A DNA stretch of 64,000 nt, taken from positions 1,054,001 through 1,118,000 of the forward strand of contig NZ_CP045434.1 in NCBI RefSeq assembly GCF_009363895.1. Reading direction: 5' to 3'. Source of the DNA: Sphingomonas ginsengisoli An et al. 2013. GTDB taxonomy: Bacteria > Pseudomonadota > Alphaproteobacteria > Sphingomonadales > Sphingomonadaceae. Position 1 is the stretch's first letter. Every line of letters begins with the position of its first letter. Shown here piece by piece: positions 25,462-34,326 of this stretch. The position numbers were made by a program, and so were the translations under genes. The notes beneath the pieces were generated by a model. The model was not told the DNA's origin. It was given only the letters and a program-made list of their open reading frames with translations, and searched no databases.

Positions 25462-27054
25462 TCACTGCCGGGCGGTCGCCTCCGCCAGCCCGCCGCTGCG
25501 CAGCGCCGCGGCAAAGCTCGGGTTCATCGCCAGTGCCGCGAAGGACGGATTACGCCCGAGCGCGGCGATCGCGTCCGCGTTGCGCGCCAGCGACGCGACC
25601 GCCGCCGGCTGCCGCGCCAGCGCCGCGAAGGCCGCCGGATTGCTCGCCATCGCCGACATCGCCTGCGGATATTGCGCCATCGCCGAGATCAATTGGGCAT
25701 TGGCCTGCCCGCTCGCCGCCATCTGCGCCGCGGCGGCGGCGGCGTTGGCCGCCTGCGCCGAAAGCGCGGCGCTCGCCGCGGCATTGGCGTTGCGGGCGAG
25801 CGAGGCGAACGCCGCCTGGTCGCGCGCCATCGCACTCAGCGCCGCCGCGTTGGTCGCGCTGCGGAACATCTGCGCATTGGCGGCGAGCGACTGGAAGGCG
25901 GCGGCGTTGCGCGCCATCGCATCGAACACGTTCGACTTGGCCACCGCCGCCATCGCCTGGCTGTCGGCGGCGAGTCGCGCGAAGGCCGCCGCATCGCTTT
26001 GCATCGCCGACACCTGACCCGAGCGCGCCGCCGCGGCGAAGTCGGCCCCGCGCCCGGCGAACTGGGCGAAGGCCTGCGGATTGTGCGCCATCACCGCGAA
26101 GGCCTGCGGATGATTGGCCAGCGCCGCGAACGCCGGCGCGTTCTGGGCGAGCGCCGAGAACAGCTGCGCATTGGTCGCCATCGCCCCGAAGTTGCTGCCA
26201 TATTGCGCCATCGTCCCCGCCGCGCTCATCGCATCGGCCGAGGTCAGTTGCGCCGACAGCGAAGCGGCCTGGTTGGCGGCATTGGCCAGCGCCTGCGCAT
26301 TGGCGCTCAGCGCCGCGAAGGCCTTGGCGTTCTGGGCCATGGCGGCGACCGCATTGCTCTGGCTCAATTTGGCCATCGCCGCCGAGTCGGCGCTGAGCCT
26401 GGCGAACGCCGCCGCATCGCCGCGCACCGCCGCCACCGCCTGCGGGTTGCGCAGCGCCGCGGCGATCCCGTTCGCCTGGTTATATTTGGCAAAGGCATCG
26501 GCGTTGCTGGCGATCGCCGAGAAGACCTGCGGATGCCCGGCCAACGCCGAGAAGCCGGCAGCATTCTGCGCCATCGCGGCGATAGCGGCCGCCCGGCTCG
26601 CGTCCGCCTGGGTCGCCGCCGCGCTGATCGCATTGGCGTCGCGCACCGCCGCCGCGAAGGCCGCCGGATTGGCCGCCAGCGCCGCGAAGGCCTTGGGATT
26701 GGCGGCGACCGCGGCCATCGCCTGCGGGTTCTGCAGCGCGGCCTGGAAGCCGGCATCGCGCGCCAACGCCCGGAAGCCCGGATCGCGGGTCAGGAGGTCG
26801 AACGCATCGGTCTGCATCAGCTGCGCGACCGACTGGTCGCCCAGCTGCACGTCCTTCGCCCCGACTTGCGACGAGACATAGCGGTCAGCCGGCGCGATGG
26901 TGCCCGCCGACGGACCTTGCGGCGGATAGACGCGGCCAACACCGTAAGCGCCCACCGCGACCGCGGCGACGATCGCCCCGACCGTCCAATATTTCGTGTT
27001 GCTGTGTGGGATGGAGACGCGGTCACTACGATCGACGGTCACGGTTGCGTTCAC
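25462..27054 (-). CDS. Membrane-anchored alanine-rich protein built of about forty 10-residue repeats
   Basis: 530 residues. The N-terminus is cytoplasmic-like, then one hydrophobic helix (WTVGAIVAAVAVGAYGVG) anchors a long outer part. From about residue 85 to the end the chain repeats with period 10 on the pattern N-P/A-x-A-F-A-A-L-A-x, for example NPQAMAAVAA, NPKAFAALAA and NPAAFAAAVR in a row. Very few charged residues. The pattern suggests a helical solenoid or rod in the periplasm. No enzyme motif is visible and I do not recognise the family. GTG start with GGGGAG seven bases upstream. Same strand as the peptidase and PrsW genes and 82 bp upstream of the peptidase start. Confidence 0.75.
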   Translation of the reverse strand: MNATVTVDRSDRVSIPHSNTKYWTVGAIVAAVAVGAYGVGRVYPPQGPSAGTIAPADRYVSSQVGAKDVQLGDQSVAQLMQTDAFDLLTRDPGFRALARDAGFQAALQNPQAMAAVAANPKAFAALAANPAAFAAAVRDANAISAAATQADASRAAAIAAMAQNAAGFSALAGHPQVFSAIASNADAFAKYNQANGIAAALRNPQAVAAVRGDAAAFARLSADSAAMAKLSQSNAVAAMAQNAKAFAALSANAQALANAANQAASLSAQLTSADAMSAAGTMAQYGSNFGAMATNAQLFSALAQNAPAFAALANHPQAFAVMAHNPQAFAQFAGRGADFAAAARSGQVSAMQSDAAAFARLAADSQAMAAVAKSNVFDAMARNAAAFQSLAANAQMFRSATNAAALSAMARDQAAFASLARNANAAASAALSAQAANAAAAAAQMAASGQANAQLISAMAQYPQAMSAMASNPAAFAALARQPAAVASLARNADAIAALGRNPSFAALAMNPSFAAALRSGGLAEATARQ

Positions 27055-27095
27055 AACTGATCTCCCCTGGGTGCCGCCGGAAAGTTTACTCCTGA

Positions 27096-27111
27096 TTAAC
27101 CTTGAGTCAAC
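27096..27111. promoter_or_regulatory. CtrA-box-like sequence upstream of the repeat-protein gene
   Basis: TTAA-N7-TCAAC, one base from the alphaproteobacterial CtrA consensus TTAA-N7-TTAAC, about 42 bp upstream of the GTG start at 27054 in the only AT-rich part of that gap. If used, the envelope operon would follow the CtrA cell-cycle circuit. Confidence 0.35.
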
Positions 27112-27150
27112 GAACGTGAGAAAACGGCCCTTCCGCGTCGCTGCAGCCGC

Positions 27151-29499
27151 CTAGAAGCTCAGCCGGATCCCCGCATGGAGGCCATGCTCGCTCATGTGGC
27201 TCCTCAGCGTACCCTGGTAGCCGAGGAAGATCGTCCCGCCCTCCTCCCACACGATGTTGACGCCCGCATCGACGTCGGCCTGTTTGCGGCTCGCGGTCAG
27301 GTCGGTGAGCGAGAAGCTGGTGTTTGGGTCGGCGTTGAACACCGCCGTCACCACCGGGCTCGCCGACCCACCGAGCTCAGACCGATAGTCCCCCCGCACA
27401 TAGGGCCGGAACTTGCCGTCGCTCGGCGTGATCTCGATGCCGCCCAAGAGGTCCGTGCGGTTGAGCGAGATCCGGCTGACGGTGAGGTCGGCGGCGCTCG
27501 CGCCCGCCTCGGTGAAGCCGTTGATCGCTCCGCGCGCATAGTCGAGCCCGACGAACGGCGTCACCTTGATCCCGGCGACCGGCAGCGCGACGCCGAGCGT
27601 CCCGCTGAACTTGAGCAGATGATCCTTGGGCGAGGCGGTCACCGTCGTGTTGCTGGCCGCCGTGGTCGTCGTCGCCGCGGCGGTCGAGGTCGCCGCGACG
27701 GTGGTCGTCGCATAGGTCAGCGACAGCGCCTTGGTGGCGGAGATGTTGCCGAGGTCGTAGCCAAGCTGCGCGGTCGCCACCAGCGGACCCGCATGGACCG
27801 CGCCATAGCCGCCGAACATGAAGGCGTTGTTGTGACCGCTGAGCCCGCTCGTCGCATCGCGCAGGGTCGCCGACGACAGCCCGATCGCCGCCCCCAGCAC
27901 CCAGTGCGGCCCGCTGATGTCATAGCCCGCGGTCAGCCCGTAGAGCTGCTCGCGCGACCCCTCCGTCGGGGTGCTGCCGAGGTGGAATTGCGCATTGGCG
28001 TCGATCCAGAACCCCGCCGGCTCGCTATCCGCGCGGAAATCGAGCATCCGCATCCGCACCTGGCGGTTGAAGATGTTCATCTGGTCGGCCAGCGCCTGCC
28101 CGTAGGCCAGGTAACCCACCGGATTGAACTGGTTAAGCAGGGTCAGCGACTGCGGCACCGTCAACAGGTCGATGGTCCCCACCAGCCCCGCGGCGTTCGA
28201 GGTCGGGTCGGCGTTGGCGGCGGTGACCAGCGGCTGCAGCGCGTTGGCGATGACCAATTGGTCGGCCGTCCCCGCGGACCCGATCGCCCCGGCATAAGTC
28301 GCGGTGCGCACCGCCATCACCTGATAGGCCTGCCCCGTGCCAAGGCTGACCACGCCGACCGGCACGAAGCTGATGAACGGCAGCGTCGTCCCGTTGACGC
28401 TGGCGAAGTTGCCGCTGATCGACTGGTCGGCGACGATCACATTGTAGGTCGAGCCCGACTGGTAAAAGCCCGCCGTCGGAACGAGGTTGAGCGTCCCGCC
28501 GAGGATCGCGGTCCCGCCGCTCCCCGCCGCGTAGATCTGGCTGTAGGTCGTCCCCGCGACCGGCGCGACCGCGCCGCTGCTGTGCAAGGCGATGTTGAGG
28601 ACGCCGCTCGCGCTGTTGGTGAAGTTGCCCGCCACCACCAGGCTGGTCGGGCTGGTGGTGCCGATGGTCAGCGTCCCGTTGTTGGTGAGGCTGCTGACCC
28701 CCAGCCGGGCGCTGCCGAGGCTGCTCGCCGAGGCGATCGACATCGCCCCATTGTTGACCAGCGTCGTCGTGTCGCCGGTCGACAGCCCGCCGGTGAACAC
28801 GCCCGCAGTGCCGTTATTGAAGCTGACATTGCTCCCGGTCGGGGTCTGGACGAGCAGCCCGGTCAGCAGGCCATTGTTGTTGATGGCGGTGCTTCCGCTC
28901 GAATAGATGTTGCCGGTGATCCCGTAGGTCGTGCTGTTATTGTTGAGCGTGCTGGTCCCGCCGTTCACGTTCGGACCGAACACGATGTTGCCGGTCACCG
29001 CCGCGGTCGCCGCCGCATTGTCGGTGAAGGTCCCATTCTGGCCGAACTGCACCACCGGCGTCCCCGCCACCGCGCTCAGCGACCCGTTGTTCACCACCGT
29101 GCCATTGTCGCCCAGCAGCAGCGCCGCGCTGCCGGTGGTGCTGCTGGTCAGCGACAGCGTCCCGTTGTTGGTGATCAGGGTCCCGCTGCCGACCTGGATC
29201 AGCGGCGCGGTGGTGCTGCTCGTCGCCGAGCCGCCGTTGGTCACGACCGCGCTGTTGCCGAGCAGGATCGGCCCGGTGATCGCCGCGGTGCTGTCGGCGG
29301 TCAGGTTTACCCCGGTCGAGACGTTCGAATAGCCCGTCGAGGCGCCCGTGCACTGCACGCTCACCGCCGGCGACGGCGGGGTGCAATCCGCCCATGCCGT
29401 GCCGGGGAACAGCACCAGCGCGCCGAGCCCGCCGGCGATCGTCGGCAGGCGCCGTGCGGTCACGGCGGGGCGGAAGGAGATGCGGTCGCGAGTGAGCAT
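27151..29499 (-). CDS. Autotransporter (type V secretion) protein
   Basis: 782 residues. A long signal peptide ends at about residue 37 (LVLFPGTAWA, then DCTPPSP). The passenger, about 38-470, is rich in N, T, S and G with repeated NNGTL/NNGSL turns (VTNGGSATS, LITNNGTLSL), the hallmark of a right-handed beta-helix. The C-terminal 280 residues are an autotransporter barrel beginning near QMNIFNRQVRMRMLDFR and ending in the usual aromatic residue (HAGIRLSF). The passenger is likely displayed on the cell surface as an adhesin; no protease or lipase motif was seen. Confidence 0.9.
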   Translation of the reverse strand: MLTRDRISFRPAVTARRLPTIAGGLGALVLFPGTAWADCTPPSPAVSVQCTGASTGYSNVSTGVNLTADSTAAITGPILLGNSAVVTNGGSATSSTTAPLIQVGSGTLITNNGTLSLTSSTTGSAALLLGDNGTVVNNGSLSAVAGTPVVQFGQNGTFTDNAAATAAVTGNIVFGPNVNGGTSTLNNNSTTYGITGNIYSSGSTAINNNGLLTGLLVQTPTGSNVSFNNGTAGVFTGGLSTGDTTTLVNNGAMSIASASSLGSARLGVSSLTNNGTLTIGTTSPTSLVVAGNFTNSASGVLNIALHSSGAVAPVAGTTYSQIYAAGSGGTAILGGTLNLVPTAGFYQSGSTYNVIVADQSISGNFASVNGTTLPFISFVPVGVVSLGTGQAYQVMAVRTATYAGAIGSAGTADQLVIANALQPLVTAANADPTSNAAGLVGTIDLLTVPQSLTLLNQFNPVGYLAYGQALADQMNIFNRQVRMRMLDFRADSEPAGFWIDANAQFHLGSTPTEGSREQLYGLTAGYDISGPHWVLGAAIGLSSATLRDATSGLSGHNNAFMFGGYGAVHAGPLVATAQLGYDLGNISATKALSLTYATTTVAATSTAAATTTTAASNTTVTASPKDHLLKFSGTLGVALPVAGIKVTPFVGLDYARGAINGFTEAGASAADLTVSRISLNRTDLLGGIEITPSDGKFRPYVRGDYRSELGGSASPVVTAVFNADPNTSFSLTDLTASRKQADVDAGVNIVWEEGGTIFLGYQGTLRSHMSEHGLHAGIRLSF

Positions 29500-29694
29500 G
29501 GCCAGGTCCTCGAAGGATCGTGAGACGTCGCCCGGCGGGGCGTATCGGGCCCTCTGCCGCTCGGCCTTGCCTCGTTCGTGTCGCGATTGTGTCTGATTAT
29601 GGCAGGGGGCGGCCGGTCCGCGGGTGGCGGATCACTTGCCGCCACGTTACGGGCGCGACAAACTCCCGGCACCGCAAGGTGCTAGCGAGGTCGG

Positions 29695-30405
29695 ATGATC
29701 GATTCCGCCAATATCCTGGTCGTCGACGATGACCCGGGCCTGCGCTCGCTGGTGTGCGATTTCCTCACCCAGCACGGCTTCCGCACGTCGGCGGCCGATG
29801 GCGGCAGCGCGATGCGCGCGGCGCTCGACGCCGAGCCGATCGACCTCGTCGTGCTCGACGTGATGATGCCCGGCGAGGACGGGCTGACCATCGCCCGCTC
29901 GCTCTCCGCTCGCCGCGACCTCGCCGTCGTGATGGTCTCCGCGCTCGGCAGCGAGACCGACCGCATCATCGGCCTCGAGGTCGGCGCCGACGACTATCTC
30001 GCCAAGCCGTTTAACCCGCGCGAGCTCTTGGCACGCATCCGCGCCGTGCTCCGCCGCCAGCAACCCGCCGAGCCGGTCGACGAGCTGCCGACCAGCTTCT
30101 TCTTCGCCGGCTGGATCATGGATTCGATGCGCCGCGTGCTGCGCGATCCCGACGGGGTGATCGTCAGCCTGTCGGAGGGCGAATTCTCCTTCCTCCGCGT
30201 GCTGGTCGAGCGGCCGCAGCGTGTGCTGACCCGCGACCAATTGCTCGAATTCGCCCGCGGCCCCGACAGCGAGGCGTTCGACCGCGCGGTCGACACGCAG
30301 GTCAGCCGGCTGCGGCGCAAGCTCAGCAGCCGCGACGACGCCGAGCTCATCCGCACCATCCGCTCCGAAGGCTATATGTTCATGCCCAAGGTCGTCCGCC
30401 GGTGA
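29695..30405 (+). CDS. OmpR/PhoB-family response regulator
   Basis: 236 residues. Receiver domain 1-120 with acidic pocket ILVVDDDPG, phospho-acceptor Asp55 in VVLDVMMPGEDG, and the conserved Lys in DDYLAKPFNPREL. A winged-helix DNA-binding domain follows from about 140 (SLSEGEFSFLRVLVERPQRV, VDTQVSRLRRKL). Its stop overlaps the GTG of the kinase gene (GTGA), forming a two-component pair. Divergent from the autotransporter with a 195-bp gap. Confidence 0.95.
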   Translation: MIDSANILVVDDDPGLRSLVCDFLTQHGFRTSAADGGSAMRAALDAEPIDLVVLDVMMPGEDGLTIARSLSARRDLAVVMVSALGSETDRIIGLEVGADDYLAKPFNPRELLARIRAVLRRQQPAEPVDELPTSFFFAGWIMDSMRRVLRDPDGVIVSLSEGEFSFLRVLVERPQRVLTRDQLLEFARGPDSEAFDRAVDTQVSRLRRKLSSRDDAELIRTIRSEGYMFMPKVVRR

Positions 30406-31742
30406 TCGGTCGGCGGCTGCAGTTCCTCGACTCGATCCTCGGCCGGACCCTCGCGCTGTCGTTCGCGCTGGTGGTGCTGCTGACCGCGATCAACCTCAGC
30501 ATCATCCTGTGGCGCTCGCCCCCGCGCGAGGCGCCGCTGACCTCCTACGAGATTTCGCGCCTGCTCGAAGGCAAGGCCATCGCCAAGGAAGCGACCGAGA
30601 TCGTCCGCGGCGAGCGCCCCATCGCCATCGCCCCCGAGACCCCGACCGACCGGCTGATCGGCAGCGCGATCGCCATGCACCTCGGCGTCGCGCCGACCGC
30701 GGTCCGCTTCCACCGCACCGCCGAACTGCCGCAAAATCTGGCCCACACCGACCACGAGATGCTCCTCCAGGCGCGGCTCTACCCCGCGACCGCCTTCAAC
30801 CCGCTCATTTTCGGCGGCTTCGAGGTGATGGCGACCTTGCCCGACGGCGGCGAGCGCGTCCTCGTCCGCCTTAATCACGATCCGGCCGGGGCGTGGCAGC
30901 GCAGCACCGTCACCCTGCTCATCCTCGCGCTCTGCCTCGTGCTGCCGATCGCCTGGTGGTTCGCCCGCGCCCTTGCCCGGCCGATCTCCGCCTTCGCCAG
31001 CGCCGCCGACCAGATCGGGCGCGAGCCCAAGCTGGCCCCGGTCGCACTCGCCGGCCCGGCCGAGATCCGCAAGGCCGCCCACGCGGTCAACGAGATGCAG
31101 TCGCGCATCCAGCGCTACATCGCCGAGCGCACCGGCGTCATCGGCGCCATCGCCCACGACCTCCGCACCCCGCTCGCCCGCCTCCGCTTCCACCTCCACG
31201 ACATGGCCGGCCCCGCCCGCGAGCGCGCCGACGGCGAGATCGCCGAGATGGAAGCAATGATCAGCGCGACCATGGATTTCGTCTTCGAGGAAACCCGCGC
31301 CCGCTCCTCCGAGCTCATCGACCTCGCCTTGCTGGTCGAGGGGATCGTCGACGACCATGCCGACCTCGGCCGCCAGGTCGTCCTCGAGAGCGCGAGCAAG
31401 GCGGTGGTCCGCGGCGACCCGCTGCTGCTGAAGCGCCTGTTCGGCAACCTCATCGCCAATGCGGTCACCTACGGATCCGAAGCCCGCGTCCGCGTCGACG
31501 TCGCCCGCGAGACGGCGAAAGTGACCATCGCCGACCGCGGCGCCGGCATGACCGACGCCGACCTCACCCGCGCCTTCGAGCCCTTCTACCGCGCCGAGCA
31601 GAGCCGCAACCGCCAGACCGGCGGCATCGGCCTCGGCCTCGCCATCGTGCGCGGCGCGGCGCGCGCGCACGGCGGCGACGTCAGCCTTGCCAACGGCGCC
31701 GAAGGCGGCATCGTCGCCACCGTCAGCCTGCCGATCGCCTGA
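30402..31742 (+). CDS. EnvZ-like sensor histidine kinase
   Basis: 446 residues from GTG. Helix one is TLALSFALVVLLTAINLSII, then a periplasmic sensor of about 125 residues, then helix two STVTLLILALCLVLPIAWWF and a HAMP segment. The phospho-acceptor is His252 in AIAHDLRTPLARL. The ATPase domain has NLIANAVTYG (N box), VTIADRGAGM (G1) and GGIGLGLAIV (G2). Partner of the response regulator just upstream; the signal is unknown. Confidence 0.95.
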   Translation: MIGRRLQFLDSILGRTLALSFALVVLLTAINLSIILWRSPPREAPLTSYEISRLLEGKAIAKEATEIVRGERPIAIAPETPTDRLIGSAIAMHLGVAPTAVRFHRTAELPQNLAHTDHEMLLQARLYPATAFNPLIFGGFEVMATLPDGGERVLVRLNHDPAGAWQRSTVTLLILALCLVLPIAWWFARALARPISAFASAADQIGREPKLAPVALAGPAEIRKAAHAVNEMQSRIQRYIAERTGVIGAIAHDLRTPLARLRFHLHDMAGPARERADGEIAEMEAMISATMDFVFEETRARSSELIDLALLVEGIVDDHADLGRQVVLESASKAVVRGDPLLLKRLFGNLIANAVTYGSEARVRVDVARETAKVTIADRGAGMTDADLTRAFEPFYRAEQSRNRQTGGIGLGLAIVRGAARAHGGDVSLANGAEGGIVATVSLPIA

Positions 31743-31791
31743 GCTCGCCCCGCTCTGGCGCCCGCCGCCCCGGCATCCTAGATCGCTGCCC

Positions 31792-32766
31792 ATGCAAGCC
31801 ACTCGCGCGATTCTCCGCCGCACCGGCGGTCCCGAGGTCATCGAATGGGAGACGGTCGACCTCCCCGCCCCCGGCCCCGGCGAGGTGCTGGTCGAGCATG
31901 AGGCGGTCGGCCTCAACTTCATCGACGTCTACCACCGCAACGGCATCTACCCGGGCGAGCTGCCCAGCCAGCTCGGCATGGAAGCGGTCGGCATCGTCCG
32001 CGCCGCCGGCCCCGACGCGCCGTTCAAGGAAGGCGAGCGGGTCGCCACCTTCGGCCCGCGCAAGGGCGCCTACGCCACCGCCCGCGTCGTCCCCGCCGAC
32101 CAGCTCGTCGCGGTCCCCGAGGGCATCTCCGCCGAGGTCGCCGCCGCCGCCCTCCTCAAGGGCTGCACCGCCGAATTCCTCGCCGAGCGCTGTGGCAAGG
32201 TCGAGGCCGGCCAGGACGTCCTCGTCCACGCCGCCGCGGGCGGGGTCGGGCAGCTCCTCGTCCAGTGGCTCCATGCGCTCGGCGCGCGGGTGATCGGCAC
32301 CGTCTCGACCGAGGCCAAGGCCGACCTCGCCCGCCAGGCCGGCGCCGCCGAGGTTATCCGCTACGACCATGAAGACGTCGCCGCCTGCGTCCGCGAGCTG
32401 ACCGCCGGCAAGGGCGCCGCGGTGGTCTTCGACGGCGTCGGCAAGGACACGTGGGAGGCCAGCCTCGCCGCCGTCCGCCGCCGAGGCCTGATCGTCAGCT
32501 ACGGCAACGCCTCGGGCCCGGTCACCGGGGTCAACCTCGCCCTCCTCGCCAGCCACGGCTCGCTGTTTGTCACCCGCCCCACCCTGTTCGACTATTACCG
32601 CGACGCCGAGGAGCGCCGCGCCGGGGCCGAGCGGCTGTGGACCATGATCCGCGAGGGCAAGGTCCGCGCCGACATCGGTGCCCGCTATCCCCTCACCGAC
32701 GCCGCCCGCGCCCACGCCGACCTCGAAGCGCGCAAGACCACCGGCTCGGTCCTCCTCATCCCCTAA
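31792..32766 (+). CDS. qorA: NADPH:quinone oxidoreductase (zinc-free MDR family)
   Basis: 324 residues from the ATG at 31792. Typical motifs of quinone oxidoreductase: GLNFIDVYHRNGIYP, the Rossmann-fold AAAGGVGQLLVQWLHALGA and the catalytic-site KGCTAEFL. It reduces quinones with NADPH by one electron. No zinc-binding cysteines of alcohol dehydrogenases are present. Stands 49 bp after the kinase and 18 bp before a thiolase. Confidence 0.92.
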   Translation: MQATRAILRRTGGPEVIEWETVDLPAPGPGEVLVEHEAVGLNFIDVYHRNGIYPGELPSQLGMEAVGIVRAAGPDAPFKEGERVATFGPRKGAYATARVVPADQLVAVPEGISAEVAAAALLKGCTAEFLAERCGKVEAGQDVLVHAAAGGVGQLLVQWLHALGARVIGTVSTEAKADLARQAGAAEVIRYDHEDVAACVRELTAGKGAAVVFDGVGKDTWEASLAAVRRRGLIVSYGNASGPVTGVNLALLASHGSLFVTRPTLFDYYRDAEERRAGAERLWTMIREGKVRADIGARYPLTDAARAHADLEARKTTGSVLLIP

Positions 32767-32784
32767 GTCCCTCAAGGAACCGCG

Positions 32785-33960
32785 ATGCCCCAAGCCTATA
32801 TCGTCGCCGCCGCCCGCACCGCCGGAGGCAAGCGCGGCGGCGCGCTCAAGGACTGGCACCCGGCCGACCTCGGCGCCGCGGTCCTGAACGCACTGGTCGA
32901 CCGCGCCGGCATCGACCCGGCCGCGGTCGACGACGTCATCGCCGGCTGCGTCGGCCAGGTCGGCGAGCAGAGCTTCCACATCGGCCGCAACATGGTGATG
33001 GCGAGCAAGCTCCCCGACAGCGTCCCGGCGGTCAGCATCGACCGCCAGTGCGGCAGCTCGCAGCAATCGCTCCACTTCGCCGCCCAGGCGGTGATGAGCG
33101 GCACCCAGGACGTGGTCATCGCCTGCGGGGTCGAGAGCATGACCCGCGTGCCGATGGGCCTCCCCGTCATCCTGCCGATGCAGGCCGGGATCGGCATCGG
33201 CCCCTGGCCGCAGTCGATCAAGGACCGCTACGGCGTCACCGAGTTCAGCCAGTTCACCGGCGCCGAGATGATCGCCAGCAACTACGGCATGGCCCGCGAG
33301 GAGCTCGACGCCTTCGCGCTCGAAAGCCACCGCCGCGGCGCCGCCGCCACCGCGCGCGGCGACTTCGACGACGAGATCGTCCCCCTGACCGTGGTCGGCG
33401 AGGACGGCAGCGAACACCAGCACCGCCACGACGAAGGCATCCGCGCCGACGCCTCGCTGGAAGGCCTCGCGGGCCTCAAAACCCTCAAGCCCGACGGCGT
33501 CGTCACCGCCGGCAACGCCAGCCAGATCTGCGACGGCGCCAGTGGCGTCATGGTGGTCAGCGAACGCGCGCTCAAGGAGCATGGGCTGACCCCGCTCGCC
33601 CGGGTCGATCACCTCACCGTCACCGCCGGCGACCCCGTCATCATGCTGATGGAGCCGATCCCCGCCACCCGCCGCGCGCTCGAGCGCTCGGGCCGCAGCC
33701 TCGCCGACATCGACCTCTACGAAGTCAACGAGGCCTTCGCCCCCGTCCCCCTCGCCTGGCTGCGCGAGCTGGGCGGCGACCCCGACCGGCTCAACGTCAA
33801 CGGCGGCGCGATCGCGCTCGGCCACCCGCTCGGCGCCAGCGGCACCAAGCTGATGACCACCCTCGTCCACGCGCTGCGCAAGAACGGCAAGCGCTTCGGG
33901 CTGCAGACCATGTGCGAGGGCGGCGGCATCGCCAACGTCACCATCGTCGAGGCGCTTTAG
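32785..33960 (+). CDS. Acetyl-CoA acetyltransferase (thiolase family)
   Basis: 391 residues, full thiolase length. The acylated nucleophile Cys is in SIDRQCGSSQQ; the second signature NVNGGAIALGHPLGASG and the C-terminal MCEGGGIANVTIVE with the general-base region are intact. It condenses or cleaves acyl-CoA; whether biosynthetic or degradative cannot be told. Preceded by AAGGAACCGCG at a proper spacing and followed 9 bp later by a ferredoxin. Confidence 0.94.
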   Translation: MPQAYIVAAARTAGGKRGGALKDWHPADLGAAVLNALVDRAGIDPAAVDDVIAGCVGQVGEQSFHIGRNMVMASKLPDSVPAVSIDRQCGSSQQSLHFAAQAVMSGTQDVVIACGVESMTRVPMGLPVILPMQAGIGIGPWPQSIKDRYGVTEFSQFTGAEMIASNYGMAREELDAFALESHRRGAAATARGDFDDEIVPLTVVGEDGSEHQHRHDEGIRADASLEGLAGLKTLKPDGVVTAGNASQICDGASGVMVVSERALKEHGLTPLARVDHLTVTAGDPVIMLMEPIPATRRALERSGRSLADIDLYEVNEAFAPVPLAWLRELGGDPDRLNVNGGAIALGHPLGASGTKLMTTLVHALRKNGKRFGLQTMCEGGGIANVTIVEAL

Positions 33961-33969
33961 AGCCGCGCG

Positions 33970-34290
33970 ATGAGCGTCACGGTCACCGTCACCACCCGCG
34001 ACGGCCGCGCCAAGCAGGTGAGCGTCACCCCCGGCCGCTCGCTGATGGATAACCTCCGCGCCGCCGGGATCGAGGAGATCCTCGCGTTGTGCGGCGGTTG
34101 CTGCAGTTGCGGCACCTGCCAGGTCTATGTCGCCGACGAGTGGCTGGGCCGGCTCGATCCCGTCAGCCCGCTCGAGGACGAGGTGCTCGACACCACCGAC
34201 GTCCGCCGCCCCGACAGCCGCCTCTCCTGCCAGATCATCGTCAGCCCGGCGCTCGACGGCCTCGCGGTCACCGTCGCCCCCGAGGACTGA
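33970..34290 (+). CDS. [2Fe-2S] ferredoxin, adrenodoxin type
   Basis: 106 residues. Cluster ligands are the cysteines in CGGCCSCGTCQVY and a downstream Cys in SRLSCQII, the C-x5-C-x2-C-xn-C plan of vertebrate-type ferredoxins (an extra cysteine sits inside the loop). It carries electrons to cytochrome P450s or oxygenases; neither is encoded in the window. The acidic helix LEDEVLDTTD fits a redox-partner docking surface. Confidence 0.92.
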   Translation: MSVTVTVTTRDGRAKQVSVTPGRSLMDNLRAAGIEEILALCGGCCSCGTCQVYVADEWLGRLDPVSPLEDEVLDTTDVRRPDSRLSCQIIVSPALDGLAVTVAPED

Positions 34291-34326
34291 GCGGTTTCAC
34301 TGGCGAGTGACCGCCCCCGCCCCTAC

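Noticed and set aside
25462-27054. CRISPR-like or tandem DNA array suggested by the period of 30 bases
   Set aside because: The period is the coding repeat of 10 residues in an open frame; repeat units are not identical and there are no spacers.
25177-27060. Long frames opposite the alanine-repeat gene, also repetitive
   Set aside because: The repeats on that strand are only the complement of the 30-base coding period. The minus-strand frame has a start with ribosome site and a membrane anchor.
27175-29523. A 782-codon frame opposite the autotransporter
   Set aside because: Antisense shadow; the minus-strand frame has a signal peptide and barrel with terminal Phe.
31723-33870. A 715-codon frame opposite quinone oxidoreductase and thiolase
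   Set aside because: Spans two unrelated genes on the other strand and shows no domain.
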